Source: Proruminimicrobium sp963666965
GTDB taxonomy: Bacteria; Elusimicrobiota; Endomicrobiia; Endomicrobiales; Endomicrobiaceae
Direction of reading: 5' to 3'
DNA length: 64,000 nt
Assembly (NCBI GenBank): GCA_963666965.1
Contig: OY762939.1
Span: 124,001-188,000, forward strand
Positions 39,428-48,018 of this stretch are shown here, piece after piece. The position numbers were made by a program, and so were the translations under genes. The notes under the pieces are model-generated. The model saw only the letters and a program-made list of their open reading frames with translations, made no database searches and was not told where the DNA came from. Positions within the stretch are counted from its first letter, which is position 1, and every line of letters begins with the position of its first letter.

Positions 39428-40099
39428 TTATTTTTTGTCTGATAATAAAGTAAACTTATTTTTATGAAATTCCAGTATTTTCTCATCTTTAAGTTTTGAC
39501 AGTTCGTTTGACATTGCGCTTCTGTCGACGCATAAATAATCGGCAAGTTCCTGCCTGTCAAAAGGAATTTCAAAAGAATCATTTTTTGCCTGTTCGGCCT
39601 GCTCCGACAAAAAGGAAAGGATTTTTTCACGCGTGTTTCTTTTTACCAGATGTTCCATTTTACGCAAAAGTTTCAAATTATTATTTGCAAGAATTTTCAC
39701 CATATTGTCTATAAGATAAGAATGAAACTTGCAGCTGCTTGAACAGACCGTTATAATTTTTTTGTAATTTACAAAAAGGATCTTTGTATTTTCACACGCG
39801 ACAACGCTTACCGGAAGCTTGCCTGTTTCAGAGCAGGAAAAAGCTTCTCCGAATACTTTGCCGCTTTCGGCTTTTGATATTATTGAACGGTTGCCCCAGT
39901 AATCTTCTTTTATTATATTTACGCTTCCCGATAAAACTATTCCGACCTCGGTAATTTTGTCGTCTATATCCCAGATATAATCATCTTTTTTATAGGAAAA
40001 CTCTCTTGCCGAAAGGCATGACAGTATAGCAGATAATTCATTATCTTTGATTCTGTTAAAAAGAGAAACTTTTTTTAAAACTTCAATATATTCTTTCAT
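39428..40099 (-). CDS. Crp/Fnr family transcriptional regulator
   Basis: 223 aa from the ATG at 40097-40099; the frame is open further upstream, but that extension is an AT-rich hydrophobic string without support. The N-terminal cupin (about 15-130) has GSVNIIKEDYWGN and GKVFGEAF. A C-terminal winged helix (about 150-223) follows with FDRQELADYLCVDRSAMSNE. The recognition helix carries R-S-N where CRP has R-E-R. Several Cys are scattered (SCSE, CSSSC), but no FNR-type N-terminal cluster is seen. It is divergent from the ferredoxin-hcp operon and probably controls it. Confidence 0.92.
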   Translation of the reverse strand: MKEYIEVLKKVSLFNRIKDNELSAILSCLSAREFSYKKDDYIWDIDDKITEVGIVLSGSVNIIKEDYWGNRSIISKAESGKVFGEAFSCSETGKLPVSVVACENTKILFVNYKKIITVCSSSCKFHSYLIDNMVKILANNNLKLLRKMEHLVKRNTREKILSFLSEQAEQAKNDSFEIPFDRQELADYLCVDRSAMSNELSKLKDEKILEFHKNKFTLLSDKK

Positions 40100-40118
40100 A
40101 AATTTAGAATTTTTATTT

Positions 40119-40134
40119 TGTTGTAAAAACAACA
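40119..40134. promoter_or_regulatory. Palindromic operator between the Crp/Fnr gene and hcp operon
   Basis: A perfect 6-4-6 inverted repeat (TGTTGT-AAAA-ACAACA). It has the geometry of an FNR/CRP-class site. Its centre (between 40126 and 40127) is at -41.5 from the start predicted by the -10 at 40156-40161. It is also only 20 bp before the regulator's ATG, so binding could repress the regulator. Confidence 0.65.
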
Positions 40135-40155
40135 TACTTACAAAAGTGATTTTAT

Positions 40156-40161
40156 TATAAT
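40156..40161 (+). promoter_or_regulatory. Candidate -10 of the ferredoxin-hcp promoter
   Basis: A perfect TATAAT with no recognisable -35 at 17 bp (CATACT), as expected for an activator-dependent promoter. It predicts a start near 40168 and a 59-nt leader with a GGAGG ribosome site at 40216-40220. A minus-strand TATAAT overlaps at 40154-40159. Confidence 0.5.
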
Positions 40162-40226
40162 TATTACGCAAAAGCAAGAAAGCAGATGTAATCAAATTAA
40201 ATATATTGTAATATAGGAGGTATAAA

Positions 40227-40901
40227 ATGATAAGAAAAATCATTAAAATCGACCGGTCCAAATGCAACGGCTGCGGATTATGCGTCCAAGCCTGCCATGA
40301 AGGCGCAATAGGAATGGTTGACGGAAAAGCGCAGTTAATGCGCGATGATTACTGCGACGGATTGGGAGACTGCCTGCCGGCATGCCCCACGGGAGCAATA
40401 TCTTTTGTCGAACGAGAAGCTGCCGCTTATAACGAAGAAGCCGTCATAAAAAACAAATCGGAAAAACAAAAAAAAGAAAAACAGCCGTGCGGCTGTCCCG
40501 GAAGCGCTCCGGTTTTTAAAAAATCAAAAGACAATGAAAAAGATTTTTACCAGTGGCCCGTACAAATTAAACTTGTTCCGGTTTCCGCTCCGTTTTTTAA
40601 CGGAACGGATCTTGTAGTCGCGGCTGACTGCGCGGCTTTCACCTACACTCAATTTCACGAACTATTCAGAAAAAATAAAGCTGTAGTAATAGGATGCCCG
40701 AAACTGGACGATGGCGATTATACCGAAAAACTTACTGATATTTTAGCCAATAACAACGTTAAGAGTCTTACTATTGTCCGCATGGAAGTACCCTGCTGCG
40801 GAGGAATAGAATTTGCGGCAAAAACAGCTCTGCAAAACAGCGGAAAATTTATTCCCTGGCAGGTTGTTACAATTTCAACAGACGGAAAGATATTAAACTA
40901 A
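40227..40901 (+). CDS. Ferredoxin-like protein linked to hybrid-cluster protein
   Basis: 224 aa. The N-terminal part has one complete motif, CX2CX2CX3C at C13, C16, C19 and C23. A second is CDGLGDCLPACP (C43, C49, C53), in which the expected middle Cys is Leu46, so the second cluster lacks a ligand. The C-terminal domain (about 85-224) has PCGCPGS and VPCCGGIE and an AADCAAFTY segment. Proteins of this type are encoded next to hcp in anaerobes and probably donate electrons to Hcp. 13 bp before hcp. Confidence 0.85.
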   Translation: MIRKIIKIDRSKCNGCGLCVQACHEGAIGMVDGKAQLMRDDYCDGLGDCLPACPTGAISFVEREAAAYNEEAVIKNKSEKQKKEKQPCGCPGSAPVFKKSKDNEKDFYQWPVQIKLVPVSAPFFNGTDLVVAADCAAFTYTQFHELFRKNKAVVIGCPKLDDGDYTEKLTDILANNNVKSLTIVRMEVPCCGGIEFAAKTALQNSGKFIPWQVVTISTDGKILN

Positions 40902-40914
40902 GGAGGATTTTAAA

Positions 40915-42510
40915 ATGAATCAGATGTTTTGTTTTCAATGTGAACAAACAGCAGGATCGGTAGGATGTAAAGGTCAGGCCGGTGTATGCGGAAAACCGGC
41001 AAACGTAGCAAATATTCAAGATGAACTTACTCAGGCTTTAGTAGAACTTGCCGTGGCGGCTGAAGGGAAAAAACCGGGCAAATCCGCCGATAAAGTTATG
41101 ATTTCAGGCCTTTTTACAACGATTACAAACGTAAACTTTAACGAAGCAACTATAAAAAAACTTATAGCAGAAGCAAAATTTGAAAAAGAAAAACTTTCTT
41201 CAGGCTGTTCGGCATGCGGATGCGGCTGTTCAAGCGATATGAATTTTGATATCAAAAAAGAAGTATGGGACAACCCGAACGAAGATATCCGTTCTCTTAA
41301 GTCTCTTATTCTTTTCGGACTTAAAGGCGTAGGCGCTTATGCTTATCATGCAATGGTTCTCGGATATACCGATGACGAAATAAACTCTTATTTTTATAAA
41401 GCGCTTTCCGCACTGGCGAATTATGAAACCGGCGATGAACTGCTTCCCGTAGTTTTTGAAGTCGGGAAAATCAATTTAAAATGTATGGAGCTTTTGGATA
41501 AGGCAAATACGGCAACATACGGAACACCTGTCCCGACAACTGTTCCTCTTACGATAGAAAAAGGCCCTTTCATTGTAGTTACGGGCCACGATTTAAAAGA
41601 TCTTCATATTCTTTTGGAACAGACAAAAGGAAAAGGAATTAACATTTATACGCACGGGGAAATGCTTCCTGCCCACGCCTATCCTAAATTAAAAGCTTAT
41701 TCGCATCTTAAAGGCAATTTCGGAACTGCATGGCAGAACCAGAAAAAAGAATTTGATAATATTCCGGGCGCAGTGCTTTTTACCACAAACTGTTTGATGC
41801 CTCCTAAAGAAACTTATTCAGACAGAGTTTTTACAACTGAAGTAGTTTCATATCCGGGAACTTCGCATATAGGCGAAAATAAAGATTTTACGCCTGTCAT
41901 AAAAAAAGCGCTTGAACTGGGCGGATATAAAGAAGATACCGTTATGACCGGTATCAACGGCGGAAAAGAAGTTACTACGGGTTTCGGACATGGAACGGTT
42001 CTTTCAGTTGCCGGCAAAATAATAGAAGCGGTAAAAGCCGGAGCGGTAAAACATTTCTTTTTGGTCGGCGGATGTGACGGAGCAAAACCGGGAAGAAATT
42101 ATTACACGGAATTTGTAAAACAGACTCCGAAAGATACGCTTATACTTACGCTTGCCTGCGGAAAATACAGATTTAACGACCTTGATCTTGGCAAAATAGG
42201 CGATTTCCCGAGGATACTGGATATGGGCCAATGTAACGATGCCTACAGCGCAATTAAAGTCGCAGTAGCTTTGGCGGAAGCTTTCAAATGTTCCGTGAAC
42301 GAACTGCCTTTATCTCTTGTATTATCATGGTATGAACAAAAAGCTGTATGTATTCTTCTTACCCTTTTGCATCTTGGCATAAAAAATATTTATCTGGGAC
42401 CTACTCTTCCTGCTTTTGTTTCGCCGAACGTGCTGAAAGTTCTTGTTGAAAAATTCAACATAACTCCGATAAGCACTCCGGAACAGGATCTTAAAAAGAT
42501 ACTCGGATAA
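40915..42510 (+). CDS. hcp: Hydroxylamine reductase / hybrid-cluster protein
   Basis: 531 aa. The N-terminal cubane ligands are C6, C9, C18 and C25 (CX2CX8CX6C). Later hybrid-cluster residues are recognisable in FTTNCLMPP, GGCDGAKPGR and TLACGKYRFN. It reduces hydroxylamine or nitric oxide in the nitrosative-stress response, with electrons from ferredoxin. A GGAGG site is present. The operon ends in a strong terminator. Confidence 0.96.
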   Translation: MNQMFCFQCEQTAGSVGCKGQAGVCGKPANVANIQDELTQALVELAVAAEGKKPGKSADKVMISGLFTTITNVNFNEATIKKLIAEAKFEKEKLSSGCSACGCGCSSDMNFDIKKEVWDNPNEDIRSLKSLILFGLKGVGAYAYHAMVLGYTDDEINSYFYKALSALANYETGDELLPVVFEVGKINLKCMELLDKANTATYGTPVPTTVPLTIEKGPFIVVTGHDLKDLHILLEQTKGKGINIYTHGEMLPAHAYPKLKAYSHLKGNFGTAWQNQKKEFDNIPGAVLFTTNCLMPPKETYSDRVFTTEVVSYPGTSHIGENKDFTPVIKKALELGGYKEDTVMTGINGGKEVTTGFGHGTVLSVAGKIIEAVKAGAVKHFFLVGGCDGAKPGRNYYTEFVKQTPKDTLILTLACGKYRFNDLDLGKIGDFPRILDMGQCNDAYSAIKVAVALAEAFKCSVNELPLSLVLSWYEQKAVCILLTLLHLGIKNIYLGPTLPAFVSPNVLKVLVEKFNITPISTPEQDLKKILG

Positions 42511-42525
42511 TTTTTTCAGTAATAC

Positions 42526-42560
42526 AAAAGACTGCCGTTTCAAAAACGGCAGTCTTTTTT
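42526..42560 (+). terminator. Intrinsic terminator of the ferredoxin-hcp operon
   Basis: Perfect stem AAAGACTGCCGTTT/AAACGGCAGTCTTT with a short loop, followed by a T-run on plus. Confidence 0.95.
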
Positions 42561-42604
42561 TATGCGCTAAAAACCGCCTTTCAAAATAATGTATAATTTA
42601 GCGG

Positions 42605-45600
42605 ATGGAAAAAATTTACGTTTCCGGAATCAATTCCGCATCAAAAGCCCATTTTTTGGCTGCATATTTCGCTGATAATAATTTAAATTTCCTGCTTGCC
42701 GTTACAAACGATGACGATTTGGATAATTTGACGCAAGACGTACGCACTTTTCTTGACGGCAAAAATATACAAGTCCTGTCTTTTGCCGGCGATAACGAAC
42801 AGGAAAGGATAATTACGCTTTCGAAAATTTCAAACGGCAAAAAAACGATCGTAATAGCAGATCCCGAATCTCTTGACCAAAAAGTTTTATCAATGAAAGC
42901 CCTCAGGACAGATTCCCTTCTTTTAAAAACAGGCAATTCTTTGGACCATAACGCGTTAAACTCTTCTCTTTCAAAAGGCGGTTATTCCAGAGTCGGGTTT
43001 GTGGAAGAAAAGGGACAGTTCTCCGTAAGAGGTGAAATAGTAGACATATGGCCGTGTGATTCGGAACTTCCGGTAAGAATATCTTTTGATTTTGATGCGA
43101 TAGAAACGATCAAAACTTTTGATTATATCTCGCAGCGGTCCGACACATATCTTCACGAAATAAATATTATTCCGCGCATAAGCGGAAAAGAAGCTTCGGT
43201 TATAGCCGAAGAAATCCCGAGCGGAGCCCATGTGTACTTTGACGGAGAGCCTCACAAAGATTATGGAAAATTTAATCTTATAATAAATTCACCTCTTGCT
43301 AAAAACGCCGTTCATTACGATTATGCCGGTTTTCAGGGCTTTCAGGGCGATATAAAATATTTTCTCGATCTTCTCAAAATGCTCAAAAACCAAAACGTGG
43401 ATATAAAAATATACTGTTCCAATACAGCCGAAAAAGAAAGAATAATAAATATATTTTACGATAACGGCTGGCAGTATGACGATATGCCCGCAATGGTTCT
43501 TTTGCCTTTATGGCAGGGTTTTTATCTAAAAAATAAACTTGCCGTGCTTTCAACAAAAGAGTTTTTATATAAAAGAAAGCAGATAAATTTCCCTAAATTT
43601 AAAAGCGGAAAAAGACTTGAAGGAATCTGGGAAATATCCGCCGGCGATTACGTTGTCCATGAAAAATACGGAATCGGAAAATATAAAGGCCTTTCAAAAA
43701 TAACCGTTGACGATAAAACATCCGAATATCTTTGCATAGAATACAGACACGAAGACAAGCTATACGTTCCTCCCGACGATTTTAAAGTAGTAAAAAAATA
43801 TGTCGGAGTAGAAGGCGTAAAACCGAAACTCTATTCAATGGATACGTTCGCCTGGGAAAACGTAAAACAAAGAGCCCGTGAAAACGCTTCTGAATTTGCA
43901 AAAGAACTTCTTGAACTTTACGCTAAACGCGCAAAAACGCAGAGAATTCCGTTTAAGAGTTCTGTCTGGGAAAAAGATCTTGCGGATTCTTTCGTTTATG
44001 ATGAAACCGACGACCAGCTTAAAGCGATTGAAGATATAAACAACGATTTTGCAAAACCGTATCCTATGGAAAGACTCGTTTGCGGAGACGTTGGATTTGG
44101 CAAAACGGAAGTGGCGATAAGAGCATGCTTTAAAATAGTATGCCAGTCAAAACAAGTCGCAGTGCTTGTTCCGACTACGGTTCTTGCCGAACAGCATTAC
44201 AATACTTTTATGGCAAGACTGTCGGCATTTCCTTCAAAAATAGCGATGCTCAGCAGATTTCAGACTGCAAAACAGCAGAAAGAAATCATAAAAGAAATCA
44301 AAAACGGCACCGTCGACGTTGTGATAGGAACTCACAGACTTCTTCAGAAAGACGTTGAATTTAAAAAACTCGGACTTCTTGTAATAGACGAAGAACACAG
44401 ATTTGGAGTAAAACAAAAAGAAAAAATAAAAATGTTCAAAAAAGACATAGATATTCTTATGCTATCTGCTACCCCTATCCCGAGAACTTTGTCGGGCGCT
44501 CTGTACGGTCTGCGCGATTTATCTCTTATAGAAACGCAGCCTGTCGGAAGACAGCCGATTCAGACTACTCTTTCTCTTTACGATACAAAACTTATTAAAC
44601 ATGTAATTGAAGCCGAATTATCAAGAGGCGGACAGGTTTTTTATGTTTATAACAGAGTGGAAACGATTCTCACAAAAGCGGCTGAACTTTCCAAAATCGT
44701 AAAAGACGCAAGACTTGCCGTAATACACGGACAGATGAAATCAACTGAAATAGAAAAAGTCATGTGGAAATTTTTAAATAAAGAAATCGACGTGCTTCTT
44801 GCGACAACAATAATAGAATCAGGTATAGATATCCCGAGCGTAAACACGATGATAATTGAAGATGCCGAAAATTTCGGACTGTCGCAGCTGCACCAGCTAA
44901 GAGGCCGTATCGGCAGAGACAAACAGAAAGCATACTGTTATCTTCTTTATAAAGATTTAAATCTCAGCGACGAGGCCGTTAAAAGGCTTGAAGCAATGAA
45001 AGAATTCAGCGATCTAGGCTCCGGATATAAACTTGCTCTGAAAGATTTGGAAATCAGGGGAGCAGGCAGCATTTTAAGTTCAAAACAGCACGGTTTTGTA
45101 AGAGACGTAGGATTTGATATGTTCAGCAAACTTCTTGAAGAAGAAAGCAAAAAAATAAAAAATACAAATTCAAACGAGCAGGAACAAACAAAACAAATTT
45201 CAACGGAAATAGATTTGAACATAGAAGCGTTTATACCTGACACTTATATTGAAGATGAAGATATAAGAATACTTTTCTACAGAAAAATATCCGATATAAC
45301 TGATTTTACCGAAATAGAACCGCTGATTAACGAACTGACCGATAGATTCGGCAAACTTCCTGATCCCGTAAAAAATTTATTTGAAGTATGCAGATTAAGA
45401 ATATCTGCAACAGCCTTAAAAATAGAACGCCTTTCCGAAGATAAAATATTTATTTACGTTTATTTCCCCGACAGCGGCGACTTAAAAAATATTGATATAG
45501 CATCTTTTGCAAGCGATTACCATAACGAAGCCGAGTTTATGAGAGGAAAAGTAAACGGATTTAAGTTAAGAAAAAAACAAACTGCCGATAAGTGGAGTTT

Positions 45601-45643
45601 TATAAATACATTCCTATTAAATTTCAAAAAATACGTTAAGTAA
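42605..45643 (+). CDS. mfd: Transcription-repair coupling factor
   Basis: 1012 aa, shorter than the E. coli 1148 but within the family range; the N-terminal UvrB-like part is reduced. It removes stalled RNA polymerase and recruits UvrA. The RNAP-interaction domain starts near residue 345 (AGDYVVHEKYGIGKYKG). The motor motifs are CGDVGFGKTEVA, IDEEHRFGVKQ and SATPIPRTL. C-terminal D7 domain follows. The ATG begins only 7 bp after a TATAAT (42592-42597) and has no ribosome site, so the mRNA may be leaderless. Confidence 0.96.
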   Translation: MEKIYVSGINSASKAHFLAAYFADNNLNFLLAVTNDDDLDNLTQDVRTFLDGKNIQVLSFAGDNEQERIITLSKISNGKKTIVIADPESLDQKVLSMKALRTDSLLLKTGNSLDHNALNSSLSKGGYSRVGFVEEKGQFSVRGEIVDIWPCDSELPVRISFDFDAIETIKTFDYISQRSDTYLHEINIIPRISGKEASVIAEEIPSGAHVYFDGEPHKDYGKFNLIINSPLAKNAVHYDYAGFQGFQGDIKYFLDLLKMLKNQNVDIKIYCSNTAEKERIINIFYDNGWQYDDMPAMVLLPLWQGFYLKNKLAVLSTKEFLYKRKQINFPKFKSGKRLEGIWEISAGDYVVHEKYGIGKYKGLSKITVDDKTSEYLCIEYRHEDKLYVPPDDFKVVKKYVGVEGVKPKLYSMDTFAWENVKQRARENASEFAKELLELYAKRAKTQRIPFKSSVWEKDLADSFVYDETDDQLKAIEDINNDFAKPYPMERLVCGDVGFGKTEVAIRACFKIVCQSKQVAVLVPTTVLAEQHYNTFMARLSAFPSKIAMLSRFQTAKQQKEIIKEIKNGTVDVVIGTHRLLQKDVEFKKLGLLVIDEEHRFGVKQKEKIKMFKKDIDILMLSATPIPRTLSGALYGLRDLSLIETQPVGRQPIQTTLSLYDTKLIKHVIEAELSRGGQVFYVYNRVETILTKAAELSKIVKDARLAVIHGQMKSTEIEKVMWKFLNKEIDVLLATTIIESGIDIPSVNTMIIEDAENFGLSQLHQLRGRIGRDKQKAYCYLLYKDLNLSDEAVKRLEAMKEFSDLGSGYKLALKDLEIRGAGSILSSKQHGFVRDVGFDMFSKLLEEESKKIKNTNSNEQEQTKQISTEIDLNIEAFIPDTYIEDEDIRILFYRKISDITDFTEIEPLINELTDRFGKLPDPVKNLFEVCRLRISATALKIERLSEDKIFIYVYFPDSGDLKNIDIASFASDYHNEAEFMRGKVNGFKLRKKQTADKWSFINTFLLNFKKYVK

Positions 45644-45681
45644 ACTTTATAGCGGCTTTAATTTTTCTATTCAATTTTGTA

Positions 45682-45767
45682 TTTTCAAAGCTCATTTACC
45701 AACCGCTCCGCTTTCTTTTATGTAAACTTCACTTTGAAAACACTTCATTTCATTACGAAAACTTAAA
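45682..45767. repeat. Left arm of inverted repeat flanking the HNH gene
   Basis: Pairs with 46747-46825. Two blocks are perfect inverted copies: 16 bp (45687-45702 with 46806-46821) and 14 bp (45722-45735 with 46774-46787). Weaker similarity lies between and after them. Confidence 0.8.
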
Positions 45768-45892
45768 GCCTGAAAAACAACGAATTAAAATAAAAATTGT
45801 CGTTATAATTTCAAAGTTTGAGATGAAACGAAGAATTTTCAAACTGCAACAAAGTGAAAGTAAAATAGAGACCAAGAAAAATTAATTATTTT

Positions 45893-46723
45893 TTAGTCTA
45901 TATAATAAGCCGATTTTACGAGTTTTTTAAATACTCTTTTCTGAAAATTTAATTTTTCTCTTAATTTTTTATCTCTTGGATTAAGTTTAAGTATTGTTTC
46001 TAGATATTGTATAAACATTTGAGTAGTAATTATTTTTAATCTCGCAGTAATATTATGCATCCCAATCGCATAATATTCCCAATAACGATTAATAAACTTA
46101 TTTTCTGTATAAGGAATTTCTTCTAACTTATCAAAATTAGCACCATATTTCTCAAGCAATAGTTTTATTTTTTTAAAATTTTCTTCAGTAAAATAACCTA
46201 AAGCTTCATTTAGCATGTCAGTTCTATTATCCATAATTTCATTGAGTTCTTTAAATAATTCATAATAATCTTGTTTTGAATTAATTCCCATTTTATATCC
46301 AGAAGAGAATTTATCATCTTTAGATATTTGTTCTGATTTATACCAAAATAAATCCATTTCTTTTTTTAATAAATTTAAATTTTTATCCGATAACTTGTAT
46401 TTTATGCCAAGTTGCCTCATTTTATTTTCATGTCTTTTTTTTATATTAATCAATTTCGAAGCTGGATATTTAACCACATTATGTGTTATTTTATGATGAG
46501 TTGGGCAGAATAAAATTAAATTAGATATATCTCTTCTATCTTCATCCGTTTGTTTTGAATTGTACCTGCCTCCCTTGTTTGCGTCATATATATGACAAAT
46601 TTCACCTATTACTTGATTTTCATCTGTTATTAATACCTGTTCACAATCAGGAAATGCACATATATTCCCTGATTTTGCAAACAAAGCTTTAATAGTTTTA
46701 TCCAAAATTTTTAATCTAGGCAT
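45893..46723 (-). CDS. HNH endonuclease domain protein
   Basis: 276 aa from the ATG at 46721-46723; the frame is open 8 codons further to a TTG. The N-terminal HNH/zinc motif is C22-X4-C27, then GEICHIYDA with the catalytic His44, N68, and C73-P-T-H-H76/77 (NLILFCPTHHKI). This C-X4-C...HI.A...NLILFCPTHH layout occurs in HNH effector proteins of several phage-defence gene sets, and also in isolated genes. Residues 85-276 are helical and unrecognised. The sequence is AT-richer than its neighbours and has no ribosome site. It lies alone inside long inverted repeats, which suggests acquisition. Confidence 0.8.
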   Translation of the reverse strand: MPRLKILDKTIKALFAKSGNICAFPDCEQVLITDENQVIGEICHIYDANKGGRYNSKQTDEDRRDISNLILFCPTHHKITHNVVKYPASKLINIKKRHENKMRQLGIKYKLSDKNLNLLKKEMDLFWYKSEQISKDDKFSSGYKMGINSKQDYYELFKELNEIMDNRTDMLNEALGYFTEENFKKIKLLLEKYGANFDKLEEIPYTENKFINRYWEYYAIGMHNITARLKIITTQMFIQYLETILKLNPRDKKLREKLNFQKRVFKKLVKSAYYID

Positions 46724-46746
46724 TTTTAATTCAATTAAGACTAGCA

Positions 46747-46825
46747 AGATTTTGTGCGAAGTGAAGTAATTTTAAAGTGAAGTTTACGTAAAAAAGCGTA
46801 AGCAATTGGTAAATGAGCTTTAAAA
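46747..46825. repeat. Right arm of inverted repeat flanking the HNH gene
   Basis: Inverted copy of 45682-45767 (see that entry). It ends about 30 bp before the rlmB stop codon. No clear target-site duplication was found by eye. Confidence 0.8.
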
Positions 46826-46855
46826 TTAAAAAACTGCAGCCAAAATATTGCGGTG

Positions 46856-47581
46856 TTATATATTTTGCTTTCTAAAAATTTCGTATAGTATAACCGCACT
46901 CGCGCACGACACATTCAGCGACGAAATTGAATTTTTTTGCGGTATCGTGATTATAACGTCGCATTTTTCTTTTATTTTCTGGTGAAGTCCAAAACCTTCA
47001 CTTCCTACAACTAAAACAGCAGGAAAAGGAATATCGGTTTCGTGTATGCTTTTGTTGCCGTTTTCGGCTCCTATAATCCAGAACCCTTTTTCTTTAAGTT
47101 CCAGTATAGCCTGCGAGGAATTTGTAACTCTTGCTATTTTGATATGCTCTATTGCGCCGGCTGACGTTCTTGAAACGGTATCGTTTACAGTCGCCGAACG
47201 CCATTTCGGGACTATAACTCCGTCAACTCCGAAAGCAACGGCGTTTCTTATAATAGCTCCCAAATTATGAGGATCTTCTATTGAATCAAGAAGAAGTAGT
47301 AACGCATTTTTTTTATCTTTTACGCTTTTTATCAAATCGGAAAGCTCAACGTAATCGGTAGTTGAAACTTCGGCAACAACTCCCTGAGTATTAGTATCTT
47401 CAAATTTATCAAGTTTTTCAGGCGGCACGTTATTTACCGGTATTCCGTTTTGTCTTGCAAGTTTTATAATTTCGCCTACGTTTGATCCGTGCGCAGTTTT
47501 TGAAATAAATATTTTATTTATCGTTCTGTTTCCCGACTTTATCGCTTCAAGCACCGCATTTCTTCCGAATATTTTATCCAT
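46856..47581 (-). CDS. rlmB: 23S rRNA/tRNA 2'-O-methyltransferase, TrmH/RlmB type
   Basis: 241 aa. SPOUT (knotted) methyltransferase. It has an N-terminal L30e-like substrate domain starting FGRNAVLEAIKSGNR. The three SPOUT motifs are LDSIEDPHNLGAIIRNA, LVVGSEGFGLHQ and ISSLNVSCASAVILYE. In E. coli RlmB methylates G2251 of 23S rRNA; the exact site here is inferred. Confidence 0.92.
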   Translation of the reverse strand: MDKIFGRNAVLEAIKSGNRTINKIFISKTAHGSNVGEIIKLARQNGIPVNNVPPEKLDKFEDTNTQGVVAEVSTTDYVELSDLIKSVKDKKNALLLLLDSIEDPHNLGAIIRNAVAFGVDGVIVPKWRSATVNDTVSRTSAGAIEHIKIARVTNSSQAILELKEKGFWIIGAENGNKSIHETDIPFPAVLVVGSEGFGLHQKIKEKCDVIITIPQKNSISSLNVSCASAVILYEIFRKQNI

Positions 47582-47612
47582 ATTTCCCCTATATAATTCT
47601 TATTGTTTTGTT

Positions 47613-47752
47613 TTTGGAGCATTAGAGCATGCTTATGACCGAACTTTATCGCCGTTTAAGGTTTTAAAGTTTGGAGCGAAACGAACAATTTTCAAGTTGC
47701 AATATATTTTTTTGTTTCTTTGTCTTTGGAGCATTGGAGCATGTTTATGACT
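47613..47752. repeat. Pair of direct repeats, about 28 bp, 112 bp apart
   Basis: Copies at 47613-47640 and 47725-47752 share TTGGAGCATT.GAGCATG.TTATGAC with three or four changes. Between them lies a copy (47662-47703) of the sequence also seen at 45809-45850 and 30272-30314. Confidence 0.6.
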
Positions 47753-47755
47753 GCA

Positions 47756-47869
47756 ATATTTTTTACGGTGAAAATTAACAATAAATTTTCAGGCTCTGTT
47801 GTCCGAAGAAAATTCCGTTTCATTATTCCGTAAGGAATTTTCAAGTTCAGAGCCGGCCGTAAAAAATAT
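47756..47869. repeat. Large nested palindrome
   Basis: Three nested perfect inverted pairs: 13 bp (47756-47768 with 47857-47869), 7 bp (47792-47798 with 47848-47854) and 9 bp (47808-47816 with 47834-47842). It would form a long cruciform or RNA hairpin of 114 nt. No coding sequence accounts for it. Confidence 0.75.
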
Positions 47870-48018
47870 AAAGGAATATGCTCTGCTCTGGGTCTTTTTT
47901 GAGCACAATCTAACAAATATAAAACATTTGTGCTGCTAAAATTTTTGAAAATAAATTTGTATATTTTGTGCAGGAGAGTAGTTTTCACTACTTTACAAAC
48001 AAAATGTGCAAATTTATC

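Noticed and set aside
40100..40267. N-terminal extension of 56 codons on the Crp/Fnr regulator
   Set aside because: It would cover the palindrome, the hcp promoter and part of the ferredoxin gene, and encodes an AT-rich hydrophobic string outside the family fold.
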